64,000 bases of DNA from Toxorhynchites rutilus septentrionalis. Lineage: Eukaryota; Arthropoda; Insecta; Diptera; Culicidae. A program made the translations under genes and the position numbers. The number at the start of each line of letters is the position of its first letter. The stretch's first letter is position 1. Under the pieces are notes generated by a model. The model made no database searches. It saw nothing but the letters and a program-made list of their open reading frames with translations, and was not told where the DNA came from. The DNA lies in assembly GCF_029784135.1 (NCBI RefSeq), contig NC_073745.1, forward strand, positions 244,493,624 through 244,557,623. Direction: 5' to 3'. Of the stretch, positions 22,620 through 34,140 are shown piece by piece.

Positions 22620-23027
22620 ACCAGCCTTGCGATCATTCCTTATGATGTTAGAATCATCAACCGCAATTGTTGTATCACTTACGTTTTCATTTAACCATGT
22701 TTCCGTCACACATACTATGTCAACTTTGCTGCTAAAGAAACAATTTTTAAATTCATCAAATTTACTTAATTGATGAGCACACAGACTTTGTGCATTCATA
22801 TGACAAAGATTAACACAATCATCACACAAAGCAACATTCATAACGGCTAGCGGAATATCGGCAATACTTCTCTGAGGACATGCAATATCATTGACACGAT
22901 TAACCGGCATCAACACAGAGGATAAACAAGAGACATCGTGCGAGCATCCATTGGCTTTGCTAAAGGAAATCAGGAGCACTAAATTGATGAAAATGGCACC
23001 ATTCATTTCAATTTCATTTGCATTCAT
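22620..23027 (-). pseudogene. Endonuclease N-terminal half of element A
   Basis: The minus strand reads LCHMNAQSLCAHQLSKFDEF, then VDIVCVTETWLNENVSDTTI and IRNDRKAG. These are the NAQSL motif (metal-binding Asn), the ETWL motif (catalytic Glu) and the segment leading to GRGGG. The continuation is at 17852. The about 70 residues before NAQSL have no recognised domain and may include the ORF2 start. Confidence 0.85.
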
Positions 23028-23154
23028 TACTGTGAATGTGGCATAGATCGCAAATTCAATTGAAAACTATAAAAACTACAACTACAGAAAGTGGGAGGTT
23101 GCAGCATCAGCAGGAACAACACCAGTAGCAACAGCAAAACAAATAGTGCAAATA

Positions 23155-24266
23155 TTGAGTTGGGGGAAAAGAAATGTCGCATTTCTGATCGAAATTTGAC
23201 GCTTTATTTAACATACTTAAAATTATCCAAAAAAAAAATTAAAATTAGAAGGCAACTTCATTATACCACACCCCCCCCCAAATAAACCACCACCCCACCC
23301 GCCTTATTTGCAAAAAACTCAAACAGTCAGTTTTCGCAAGCCTCTTTTGAGGCCAACTTAGTATCACCAATCCAATCCGAGCTCCCGTAGCTTCTGGCGG
23401 GTCATCAAAGATGTGTGAGGCCGAGCGTTGTCCTGGTGGAAAATAACACCATTCCTATTGATCTTTTCTGGCCGCTTCTGGTCAATCGCCTGCTTCAAAC
23501 AGTCAAGCTGCTCACAGTAGAGTTGAGGGTCTGGCCATAGTTGAGTAGCTCATAGTGGATGATTCCCTTCCAATCCCACCAAACACACAGCAAAACCTTC
23601 CTGGCCGCCAATCCGGGCTTGGCGATGGTTTGGGCCGGCTCACCGCGCTTCGACCACGACTTTTTCGCTTCAGGTTGTCGTACGTGATCCACTTTTCATC
23701 ACCAATCACCATCTTCTTCAAAAATGGGTCGGGTTCGTTCCGTTTCAGCAGTGCATCGCAGGCGTTGATTCGGTCTTAAAGATTTGTTTGCATCAACTCG
23801 AGTGGCACCCGTACATTCAGCTTTTTTTGGAATCCAATCTTCTGCAAATGGTTCCAAACGGTTTTATGGTCTATACCCAGTTCCTGATCAATCGAGCGAG
23901 TGCACACATGCTGATCTACTTGGATGATTTCAACGATTTTATCGGTTTCCACGACGATTGGCCTACCAGTACGGGGTGTATCTTTGACAGCCACTACATC
24001 AGAACGAAATCGACCAAACCAACGCTGTGCTTTGCGAATCGTTACAGTATCGGGTCCATAAACTATACGAATTTTTTCGGCCGCCTTCGTTGCAGTTTTA
24101 CCTCGCAGGTAGTAAAAACTTAAAATATGGCTTGTTTGGTGGACTCCATCTTTGACGCGCTATAACTTGAGACTGAAAAGGACAATTACAACACTGTCAA
24201 AACGACACTTGTAGCACAGATTGTCGTCTTTAAATAGCCGTATAGTATGACCCGATGCGAACTCAA
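23155..24266 (-). mobile_element. Mariner (irritans-type), degenerate, inside element A
   Basis: TA lies at 23153-23154 and 24267-24268. Inside, TTGAGTTGGGGGAAAAG starts the left end and CTCAA closes the right end. The minus-strand relic keeps GRTGRPIVVE-like DNA-binding text (24000-23900: QRWF.RFRSD, RTGRPIV), the helix-turn-helix RSIDQELGIDHKTVWNHLQK, and MVIGDEKWITYDN with the first catalytic Asp. KPGLAARKVLLCVWWDWKGI follows. The second Asp block can be read in fragments at 23400-23440, and the C-terminus at 23290-23370 is broken by a C-rich run CACACCCCCCCCC. It shares this family with the copy at 56863. Confidence 0.8.
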
Positions 24267-24358
24267 TATGTCTTCTGTCCGACGATGTATCCCTCTGCGT
24301 TATTTGTAGTTTTTGACTTTCAGGAAGGATAATAACATGGAAAGTTGATGGAAGGGAA

Positions 24359-24830
24359 TCATGGAGTTTTCTTGGAAGGAGTAAATAACATGTTTAGGAT
24401 AGGGTTATTTTTGATTTTTTCCAAATCAAAGATCGGTTCCGCCGGAACGTTCTCGTGCAATTTGACATAGATGGTTCCGTTCTTCGAGAACACGTTTTGA
24501 AGCCGTCCTTGGCGTTTCAGTTTCAGTGCAGCTCCTTTAATGTTTCGTGCAGATTCAGTGAGGTTTTCATGCAATTAGACGCGTCGATCAACATTGAAAC
24601 CAAGATAAAATAAGGTCAATTTTTTCGTCGAAAAGTAACAATGGAAAAATTCTTGTATTGAGGCTCTAAATGCGAATTGAAACAAGATAGGCGGCGTTGC
24701 TCCTGAAGTGATGGAAATGCGAGCCAGACGTTTGGTGAATACGACTGGTACATTAGAGTCACCGTAACCAATAGCCACAGCAACTTGATTCAGTATATCT
24801 CAATCCGACTCAAAGTTATTGATGGTTTTT
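24359..24830 (-). pseudogene. ORF1 remnant with FP-like C-terminal domain
   Basis: The frame 24778-24575 continues after one in-frame stop into 24574-24359. It reads FAFRASIQEFFHCYFSTKKL, FYLGFNVDRRV, HENLTESARNIKGAALKLKR and FSKNGTIYVKLHEN. This is the pattern of the FP-like domain in ORF1 proteins of CR1-group and related insect retroelements (NE.LT...R.I...A..LK..G....VF.KNG.IYVK), a nucleic-acid-binding partner of ORF2. It lies just upstream of the mariner and of the endonuclease of element A in the same orientation. I therefore take it as A's ORF1. Its N-terminal part is missing. Confidence 0.7.
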
Positions 24831-26216
24831 TACCCAAAAGCTGATGGTTTCAATTTTAATTTCCTCAAACACAAAATGTAACATAGTTTCTGAAATCACA
24901 CATCATGTAGAGTTAAATATGCTCTTTCGAATGACGCCATTAAACATTGTTTATGTTTGCCCCAGAAATGATGACAAACAATTGAAGAGAGCATATTTTT
25001 GGGAAGAAATATAAATAACTAGCTGACCAGGCAAACGTTGTTCTGCCAATAAATTATTTCTAGTGAATATTTTGAGTGTTGAATAAAACACACTAATGTA
25101 TTTTAAGTGTGTTTGAATATTTTAACGATCTTTAAAATAAATCGAAAGTGACCGATAAAAAAAAACGTATTAAATGATTTGAACGAAAGTTATATGATGT
25201 TTCTTGGTGTATTTCATTAACGTAACTGACATGTTTGATCTCTTAAAAGTTAAACGTCAACTGAAAAAAGTAATATAAGTTTGTCGTAAAGTAGAAAAAA
25301 TGAAATATAGAAAATCAATATTTATTGCTGTCTCCTTGTTAGAAAATACGTGCATGTGATTTTCAACATGGCTTAGTTTATAACAGCTTGGTCTCGTTCA
25401 TAAATTGGAAAACAGCGATACGCCAGCTTACTTCAATGGAGCTGATTAATCGGCCTGTTTGGAATCGCGTTATTTTATCGTTGTCATTCAATCGAGGAGT
25501 ATTCACATCGGTAATCTAAGTTTGAAACACAGCCATATTGCTTCCTTTATTCATGGATGTTTTTATTACTCTTCACCGATTCGTAGAACTCAATATTCAT
25601 ATATGCATATGAGTGATCGGATTTTACAATTCGATCGAAATCGACTTTTACACTCTTAAATTCGTTTGCCTTGTCGCGGAACAATGGTCAAAATAAGTCA
25701 TCCGTATTTGTGGTTCAATTTACTCTCTATCTGATCGGCATAATTCCGGAAATAATTCTAAATTGTTGAAATTTGAATGAAAATTATTATTCGATTTCGT
25801 TTGGATGCTAAATTTGTTTTGAATGTGTTTGAATGCTAAATTTTGCGTGTTTATTCCACCCGAAAAACCATTACTATTTTTTCTTCATAGAAATGGAGAC
25901 CAATGTTGTTTACATTGAATTGCGTGGCAAGGTTGTCACATTTGCTCAACTCGATTGGACTTGAGCTTGAACAGAATGCAAAATTGCGCTTTTTCCATTC
26001 AACAGAATACAACCAACAATATGTGGGGACGAATACGATCGAACTTCATTTTGTGTTTGAACACACGCGCAATGTCATGACAATGCATTGCGCTTTGGCC
26101 TGGCTATAACTAAAGCTGTGTCGGCGTTGCTCATGATAGTGTCTCGCAAGTGAATGTACTATTCCTCGCACCGCTTTTGTTGATTGTGTAGTAAGAAGTG
26201 CAGTCGTTCAATCTCT
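24831..26216. other. No gene; dispersed-repeat start at 25018
   Basis: ACTAGCTGACCAGGCAAACG followed by TTGTTCTGCC at 25019-25048 is a phrase I know from the beginning of a widespread insect dispersed repeat. How far it extends here is unclear. The rest is AT-rich, with no supported coding region. Confidence 0.35.
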
Positions 26217-26230
26217 ACCTTCGCGTATAT

Positions 26231-26515
26231 CTTCTTCTTCTTCTTATATGGCACTAACGTTCCTAGAGGAACTCCGCCGTCTCAACGTAGTATTACTTGC
26301 GTCATTTTCATTAGTACTTAGTTGAGATTTCTATGCCAAATAACACGCCTTGAATGCATTCTGAGTGGCAAGCTCTAGAATACGCGTGACCACAGTGCAA
26401 GTCAGAGGAAATTTCTTTGAAGAAAAATTTCCCCTACCAGAACGGGAATCGAACCCGAACCCCCGGCATGTTAGGTTTGACGCTAACCACTCGGCCACGG
26501 GAGCACAAAACCTCG
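26231..26515 (-). mobile_element. Feilai-like tRNA-derived SINE, 14-bp TSD
   Basis: ACCTTCGCGTATAT occurs exactly at 26217-26230 and 26516-26529. On the minus strand the SINE begins GTGCTCCCGTGGCCGAGTGG (box A-like GGCCGAGTGGTTAGCG), has box B-like GGTTCGATTCCCG, and ends in a (GAA)n tail after ACGTTAGTGCCATAT. The tail appears on the plus strand as CTTCTTCTTCTTCTT. It is 285 bp and seems complete. A closely related copy is at 48823-49099. Open frames over it (26365-26623) follow the SINE and are not genes. Confidence 0.93.
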
Positions 26516-26529
26516 ACCTTCGCGTATAT

Positions 26530-27120
26530 GTCGACCATAAATTGTTGGCACAGCTTACGATATCTTGAATTGGCGTTTCTGGACCATAAAAAAAGGCGCT
26601 ATATCGGTTATTTCAAGAGATAGAAAAAAAACTTGTTTTACAAAGATGTTTCAAATAACTATGAATACAACATTGTCGAACGATGAGAAAATTAGATTTT
26701 TCATTTCATCGAAAATTTTGGTCACCCTATTTTTGATAACATAAAAATGAGCGCTCTGTTATATGTAACAACTTTGTCGAAGACAGTTTTTGTCTAGAGA
26801 ATAACTGTTGAGCTCGAAATGCTAATTTCCACTTAATTGCACCTCCAGCACCATTGTGCATTGTAAACATCTTTTTTTCAGTTTAGGCGAATTTCTATTA
26901 GTGATACACAATGTATAGAAATATGAGAAAACGTAATTCTGTATCGCACAACAGTGGCTTTATCAAATAATTGAACGATTAACTAAACGCGAATTCACAA
27001 CTTCACTTCATGCAACACCTAATTTTGTGGGAAAACATGTCCAAAGCTTCAACTGCCGATAGAGCCATCCGAAAGTGATTGGCGATCACTCGAAATAAGC
27101 AAACGACTTTATCAATTGTA
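26530..27120. repeat. Dispersed repeat fragments
   Basis: The phrase TGCTAATTT.CA.TTAA.TGCACCTCC.G.ACC.TTGTGCATT at about 26820-26865 recurs at 32810-32860. The flanking text (ACATTGTCGAACGATGAGAAAA) looks like dispersed repeat DNA, but no boundary can be set. Confidence 0.4.
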
Positions 27121-29840
27121 TTATTCTATTCACAGGTAGTGGTTCACATCCAATAGTGGCTTACCGAGAGATAAAATCCAACAGGTGAAAGTGAAGACAA
27201 GCGGGTCACTAAACGTTGATCTATCGTTCGTCAGAAAAAAACGTTTTTTCTGGACCAGTAGCGTATATTTATAGTGATTGACAATGGTGAACGTGATACA
27301 TGCAGTGGTGGTAAGTACTTTTGATTTGATAGAAGCTTGGTTGTTTGAATATTGGATTGGCAATAAAACTGATTTTTTTTATTCCTGCAAAAAAACTTTA
27401 TTCTCAGACCATTTGGTATTTTATTCTGTGACATCTTAATGGAAAGCAGACAAATCCAGAATATGTAGAAGAGGGTTGTTCTTAATCCCTAAATTACTAT
27501 GGTCATAAAATACGTAAAAATTTTTTTTTTGGCAATTTCAGCATGGAATTGTTTAGTAAGAATCGTTTTTTTTTTAATTTTCACTTTTATGCAGATCACT
27601 CTAGCACTCAAAGCACACTACAATCATATTCGTTGTATTTTTTAAATTCAAAACTTGATTTTATTTCTCCCATGGCCTCGTCATTTCGTTCGTTTGGTTC
27701 TTAATCTTATTTTCGTTCCACCAACCATGATAACCATCAGCAACACATTGGGACGCCAATTTATTACATCGGAAGACTAGTTCACGAAACGGTAATTAAA
27801 TTTATGAAATCCATAAACCAACTGCGTGTTAATTGCAGTTTTGTTTTTATTCTTCTCTTCTCCGACTTAAACACAGAACGCATACGGTTAAGTTCGTCAG
27901 GGTACAAGATCAAGGCTAACCCAGAGTTTGCCGTTACTCATCGCTTGTTAGCGGGCACTTAATTCCGCAATTACTGTGGTGGCGTTGAAAGACGCACATA
28001 TGAAGATTCATCATTAAATTAAACATATACGGAAAGCGATCGTAGGCAAAACCGCGCACAAGGAAATGACTCTTCCAATGATTTACGAGTAGCTGCTTTT
28101 GCACCTGGGAATTCACCCCTTCGTTCCGCACCCCGAAAAGTACCCCGTGAACTAATTCGTTGTGTAAATTTGATGATCACGAGCTGTGAACGGATGTCGC
28201 AACTCTATCGATTGGTGTTTGCACTGCAGTAGGGCTACTAATCATCTTCAAAGCTTGCGCGATGGGTGCTATTTATAGTGCGATGATTATGGATCGTGGG
28301 AAGCCTTAACGAACGGTTCCAAAGGTGAAACAATCGATTGCATATTTGCTGAGCGCTTGAACGATAAGCGGATGCATTACAAGCGTTGGAAGATCACTTA
28401 GAAGGGGTCGATCATTTGAATGCGGATTTGAAAAACTAAAATTATCTAGATGTTAGCTCATCGTGTGAGGAGAAGTTCGCAGTTACACTCTTCATTGTAT
28501 GTTTGGATTTTATTGTATGGTGTCATGCGGTACGACTTCTATAATTACACTTCCTCGTATTTACAAGATACAAGATAATTTCATCAGTTATATAGTAATG
28601 AACATTGTAAATTCGGATAGCTGCCACATTATGTACAAAGTTTAAAAATCGGAGACGATTTTTTTTGCTAAAGCAGGGTTTACCACGCTCAGGGCTTCGG
28701 TTTAATTTTTATTGATAATTTATGCGAACGCTGATTGGTTCTACTAGTATATCGGTCGACATCAAAATTCAACCTTATATTGACAGTGATCGAACATGGA
28801 CAAAAATAACATCAATGTTTTTCATGAAAATGGCGCCAGCGTTCGCACACAAGATACATATGGAATAATAATAATTACAATGTTATGCACTAATAAAAAT
28901 TGATTGCCGGTAATAGATATTTTCCACCTAGATTTTACTGCCAAAGTGCTTACACGGTTTAGTACCTACGCTTAATAGATGTCTATTAGAATAGTGAACT
29001 TGCCATTGAAATTTTAAATTCGATCTTATTATACCTCATCAATAATTCTGATCCAATAAAGTTGTTCTGGTTGTGCTTAACTTGCTACCTAATATTCCTA
29101 GTTGGGGACAGGAAAACCGGTAGCACCCAATAGAGACTGCAACAGTTTAATTCACTGCTTAACTATATCATGAAAACGAGTTTGAAACCGAAGCTTCAAT
29201 GTGTGAACTTGTGTACAAGTGCAGCCGACTTTGATTAATTGGAGTGGATGTATTATAATTACTAGGCGGCGTACAGATTGAAACTATTTAATTATAATTT
29301 AATGTTGGAAGAGTTTGCATAGCAGAGTATATTAGAAAAAAATGTTAGGTAGTTAATTTTCTAATTTTAACGATCATGACCGCATCGTAATATATACGTG
29401 ATGAATAAAAACGATTCAAAAACTGTTTTCGATCAAAAGAAACAACATTGAATCCGAGAATCAACAAACAAAAATGTTGCGAGTAGAACATTACGAGTTT
29501 TTCAAAGAAATCATGAAAAAGTTATTGTTAGAAAGCTCTTTTTCTATAAATTTGGCCATCTCTCGATGAATGGATGACTCGTTGGTTATTGTTTGGACCA
29601 TTCATATAGTTTTTTCAGAATTTAAAAAAAAATATGTTTTGCAGAAAAATGAAAATTATCTTAAAATTATTTTGCTCATTATATTTTTTTAATTGGATTT
29701 ATATTCTTTAACGAAAATTCAAACAAAATGCTACAATTAATTTTTAATTTTTTTTTAAATTTTTAGGTCTAATAGTTTTTGAGTTAGAATTTTTTTTATA
29801 AAACATTGAGAATGAAAAACTCAGACACTTTTCAAGAAGT
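27121..29840. other. Single-copy-looking DNA, no gene supported
   Basis: From 27650 to 28400 base composition is balanced, but no frame longer than 65 codons carries a motif. A pyrimidine-rich acceptor-like site (TTCTCTTCTCCGACTTAAACACAG) ends at about 27876, yet the following frames stop quickly. From 28400 to 29840 the DNA is AT-rich and nothing is recognised. Confidence 0.3.
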
Positions 29841-31501
29841 CGAAGTCAGAAATTTTAAGTGATTTTTGGCATGCTGTAACTTCGTGAAAAATGAACGCAT
29901 ATCGATGGGATGCACATAATTTTGAAGCTACAACCTTCAGTTATTAGAATATTTTTTGTACATATTTTTATCTTGGTGTGTGTAGGTGTAGTAGGCAACA
30001 ATATCGGGAAGAAATGAAAAATCGGGTTTTCTTTTCTTTTTCAAGAATATTCTGAACCATCAAAATTTTTTGCCAACCAACTCAATAGCAAATCCTTAAT
30101 TAACCTCATCAATCATCTTTTTTTTGGTTCCAAGAACGTTCCTGTAGGACCTTCCCACAGCGAGATATTTCAGTTTGAATGAAAAACTCCCCCTTGTCTT
30201 TGATGATGAATAACTCAATAAACAACCATCGCACCGTAAATTGAAAGGCAGTTTTGAAATCTCCATAAATTCTGCACAAGGACATTTTGTTACTTTGACG
30301 AAAAAAAATTATTTAAATTTTTTTCATCGATTTTAAAAAAGTGCCAAAAACAGGATTTTCATAGTGCTTTACAAAATCCACTGTAGTTCTGCAAATATCG
30401 CAGTAAGTTCTAATGTTTCCAGGCAAGTTTTTAGCCTAGTGTATTCCCTAAACATCTGTGAACGTTTCATATTGATACGCTCAGCCGTTTTTTCTAGCTG
30501 ATTTTTCAAAGTTTGGAATAAATTAGAGGAGCATTTAATCGCAAATCGTACCAGAAGTATTAAATCATACGCGACTCTCAGAGTGAACGATTCGTAACAT
30601 TGGTCTTTATAAGTTTGTGGGTAAAGAATGCGTGTATTTGTGGAAATGCGTATGAATATGTGTGAGTATCGTCACTCCTTACAATATTTGTACCTACAAA
30701 CTAATGGAAACGAATATTACGAATCGTTTGTTCTGAGAGTCGCGCAGGATTTTGTACTTCTGATACGATTGCGATTAAATGCTCCTCTAATTTACTCCAA
30801 ACTTTTAAAAATCGGCTAGAAAAAACGGTTGAACGTATCAATATGAAACGTTCACAGATGTTTAGGGAATACACTAGGCTAAAAATTTGCCTGGAAACCT
30901 TAGAACTTACTGCGATATTTGCAGAACTACAGTGGATTTTGTAAAGCACTATGAAAATCCTGTTCTAGACCCTTTTTTGAAATCAATGCAAAAAATTTAA
31001 ATATTTTTTTTTGTCAAAGTAACAAAATATTCTTATGCAAAATTTATTGGAGCTTTAAAAACTGCCTTTCGATTTGCGGTGCGATGGTTGTTTATTGAAT
31101 TATTCATCATCAAAGACGGAGCAGTAATTTTTCATTTAAACTGAAATATCTCGGTGTGGGAAGGTCCTACAGGAACATTCTTAGAACCAAAAAAAGCTGA
31201 TTGATTAGGTTATATGGATTTGCTGTTTAGTTGGTTGGAAAAACATTGTGTTAGTCCAGAATATTCTTGAAAAAACAAAGAAAAAATGGTTTTTCATTTC
31301 TTCCCGATATTATTGCTTACAACACCTACATACACTAAGATAAAAATATGTACGTAAAATATTCTAATATCTGAAAGTTGTAGCTTAAGAATGATGCGCC
31401 TCCCATCGATATGCGTTGAGTTTTCACGAAGATACAGCATGTCAAAAATCAGTTTAAATTTCAGACTTCGCACTCTGTTCCTCTAATTTTTTTGTCGAGT
31501 G
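29841..31501. mobile_element. Long-palindrome element, copy 1 (left tip lost)
   Basis: The arms 29841-30600 and about 30690-31501 are inverted copies of each other over about 780 bases, at about 90 percent by eye. They are separated by a short middle containing GTGTATTTGTGGAAATGCG. The right tip CTCTAATTTTTTTGTCGAGTG ends at 31501, followed by TA. The first ~30 bases of the left tip differ from the expected sequence, so this copy is damaged. The copy at 51433-53122 is complete and defines the boundaries. There is no long open frame; short frames (30628-30949) are mirror images of one another. Confidence 0.88.
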
Positions 31502-31503
31502 TA

Positions 31504-31870
31504 TTTGAAGTATGCAAAGTTGCTTAAATTGCCAATGTTTTTAGGAGAGACGTTCACTGCTATTTGAAATGGTGCTGCCAATTGGCATAAAATTCGTTAT
31601 ACGAGTATGCTGTAGAACGACCGAGTTCATGGAAGTGAACGTAATAACTTTGCTCCAACTATTGGTTGAAGCCAATCATTATGTGATTTTCATCATTCAT
31701 GTCATTCAAACTTGGTATGGAATGTTCCATTGAGGTTGAAACTCAACCATCTAGTCTAGTCTAGAACTTGTGGAAATTGATCGTACTCAAAGTATATGCA
31801 GAAAAGAACCAATATGGAAGTGCTTAAGAGCTCAAAGAAGTGATTAGATTGAGTAGAAGAAGTAAATCTA
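31504..31870. other. Nothing recognised
   Basis: AT-rich DNA between two repeat elements. Confidence 0.4.
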
Positions 31871-31874
31871 AGAA

Positions 31875-32810
31875 TCAGCCATTCCATGCCAAAGCTTCTC
31901 GGATTTTCGTGAGAAGTGGTAATTTTGTTCTTTATCGCAAGACATTAGACCCGTAGTTTTTAATTTTTTTCATTAGGGTTACCAATTTAATTTTTACCCT
32001 TTTTAAAAAATAACTTTTTCAAAAATTCATAACTTTCGAACTACTGAACCGATTCAAGAGATCGAAATATCAAATTAAAGCCAATCAGATTTTCTGAAAG
32101 AATACTACAGTTACAGAAAATTTAAGTTTTGTTTTAGTTATTGTTGATTGTATTTGTTTTTTAATATTTTCCATAGTCTTGGGACTAAGGGTGCTATATT
32201 TTTTATATTTTTCCTTGAAGGCTGATGTTTTTTACATAACATATCAAAAGTTATGATTTTTCAAAGTCAACAAAAAAAAATTTCCCCTTTTTCCAAAAAT
32301 GTATTTTTCCCTGAATTTATAACTTTTGAACTCCTGCACTGATTTAGATGATCGATACATAAATTTGAAGCCAATGAGCTAGAAAATTAAGCTTGCATAA
32401 AAATTGGATTTTTTCATGTTCCTATTTTCTGTTCGTTAACCGATTGAGTGCGGAGTAAAATACGCCAAAATTATTTTGTGTATATTTATAAAAGCTTTAG
32501 CTCTCCAAGTGCCATTTATAAAATACATCGAAAAATGAATGAACAATAAGCGATAGAATCTAAACTTTTTCAATCTGTACCCCCAACATGTCCCCGAAAG
32601 ACAAAACCCATGTTGAAAGGTGCTCTCCGCAGTAACGGTTAAGCTATTGCAACCTAAACATCCAAACTTTGAAAAATCTTAGCTCAAAAATGAAAGAAAA
32701 CACCTATTTGATCTGATCATAACATAAAAATGAAAACAAAACTCTCTGTTTTTTGGATATGTTATGTAAAAAACTTCAGCTTTCAAGAAAAAATATAGAA
32801 AAATATTAGA
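31875..32810. repeat. Fold-back dispersed repeat, copy 3
   Basis: It begins like 2440 (TTTTCGTGAGAAGTGGTA, then GCAAGACATTAGACCCG) and carries AAAATTCATAACTTTCGAAC at 32020. Near 32740-32790 the reversed closing phrase GGATATGTTATGTAAAAAAC and TTCAGCTTTCAAGAAAAAAT occurs, as at 1735-1770 and 2700-2745. The middle contains unrelated AT-rich sequence. Confidence 0.6.
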
Positions 32811-33560
32811 TGCTAATTTTCATTTAAATGCACCTCCTGGACCGTTGTGCATTATTCTATGGAATACAACAGAATACAACAAATACAACTAAATGAAGCT
32901 GGCTCAAAGCGGACCTTTCCTTATTCGGATTTTGCGATAAGCAAAACATTGGCCTTCCATTTTTATTCATGTTAGATTGTCAAAGGGATTTCTACCGCTG
33001 ATCACAGTTGACCACAAAAATACTCGGTTTCGGACCTCGAGACTTAAACTTGATTCGAATTCATCAAACTTTTATCAAATTCTTAAAAAGGTTTTGCCTA
33101 TTGTAGCATCACCCTAAAACTGATACATCAGGTTGAAACAATGCATGAGAGTGCCTCAGTACACAAAAAGAATAATTAGTGTTGTCCACTAGAGATGCTC
33201 AATTTACTTTTTTCCGACATTCATATAGATAGAAGAAAAGAAATGCGTTTTTCCGTCTGAAAATCCATATCCACCTTCGAACAAAGATATATTTCATTAG
33301 GGCAAACATCGAATGGACTAACAACGCTGATCATGATATAATTTTCGAACATATGGGTATTCAATTCACCGAATTTTACGAACTTTCTTCAGAGTTTTCC
33401 GGAAAATTTCCGATTTTTTTATCCGCTATATTAATACAAGGGCCAATACAAATACATCAAAATAAAGACGACTCAAATCGGACCATTCCTTCTTCGGGTT
33501 TTGCGCTTAGCAACACATTTGGCCTTGCATTGTTATTTATATAGATGCAGATAATTTGTT
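32811..33560 (+). repeat. Dispersed repeat related to 8380-8710
   Basis: The stretch 33255-33545 matches 8395-8640 in rearranged order, including TCAAATCGGACCATTCCTTC and TTATTTATATAGAT at its end. 32905-32965 is a second, weaker match of the same tail. The frame at 33353-33544 lies on this repeat and has no domain. Confidence 0.5.
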
Positions 33561-33599
33561 GTTCTTTTCAGAAAAAAATATTTCAAAAATTATTCCATT

Positions 33600-34140
33600 A
33601 CAGTTTGGATGAATTTTCGTCCTTTTCTTCGGATTCTCTCCATCTATGTTTGGACTCTCTGTTGGTCAACCTCAGCGGCCATTATATTGCATGATCTCTT
33701 TGTGTCTGCAGCATCCCGAGTCAACCCTTCTTTAATTTTTCGATAGGTCTGAATTGGGGACAATTAAGAGGATTAACGTCTTGTAGGCATGGAAACTGCG
33801 ATAACCTTCTCGCTTATGGATTATTTTTGGTTAAAGTTGTGTTTTTGGGGATGTGATAGTCTGAGAGTCTAGGGTTTGCCTTAATTGTTTTCAACATCTT
33901 CAATTCAATTTCCGATCGTAAGTTTCACTACAACGCGTCTTCTGATTCTTCCGAACAACAATTGTACTTTCACGGAAACGTTTCAACACATCATACACGG
34001 TCGATTTAGTCACTTTCAGCGATTTTGCGAATTTAGTACCTAACCGCGCCGGATTTTCAATCTGGGTGTCCAGAATCAAATTTCTTCTCTCGGCTTCTAT
34101 CCTGCACAACTTTTTCAGAACAAAACCGAACAACGTGAAA
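33600..34140 (-). pseudogene. ITmD37E-like transposase relic, core deleted
   Basis: The N-terminal block (34133-33900, minus) reads CRIEAERRNLILDTQIENPA, then FAKSLKVTKSTVYDVLKRFR. This is the paired helix-turn-helix DNA-binding region of IS630/Tc1/mariner transposases. Downstream, the minus strand at about 33780-33620 encodes NPLNCPQFRPIEK, then after a frameshift AAEVDQQRVQT and MERIRRK. This is the last catalytic Asp/Glu block and C-terminus of the D37E/D37D type. Nearly all of the catalytic core between them is missing. It is related to, but distinct from, the element at 57979. Confidence 0.65.

Larger units (their letters stand above)
15130..24830 (-). mobile_element. Element A: CR1-group non-LTR retrotransposon, split by insertions
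   Basis: Minus-strand pieces in order are: ORF1 remnant 24830-24359; the ORF1-ORF2 gap, interrupted by a mariner (23155-24266); the endonuclease N-terminus 23027-22620; and, after a 4.8-kb insertion (17853-22619), the rest of the endonuclease and the RT down to 15344. The 3' untranslated region ends in an A/T-rich (AAATA)-like tail near 15130. The endonuclease junction is exact: RKAG at 22620 continues as AGRGGGICIYHK at 17852, sharing ACCAGC, the target duplication of the insertion. ORF1 having an FP-like domain and the RT motif FADDVQLY point to the CR1/L2/Crack/Daphne group. It is dead: frameshifts occur in RT and between endonuclease and RT. Confidence 0.8.

Noticed and set aside
26365..26623. 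tRNA-like sequence and short frames
   Set aside because: The tRNA-like part is the head of a SINE with target duplications, and the frames follow the SINE.
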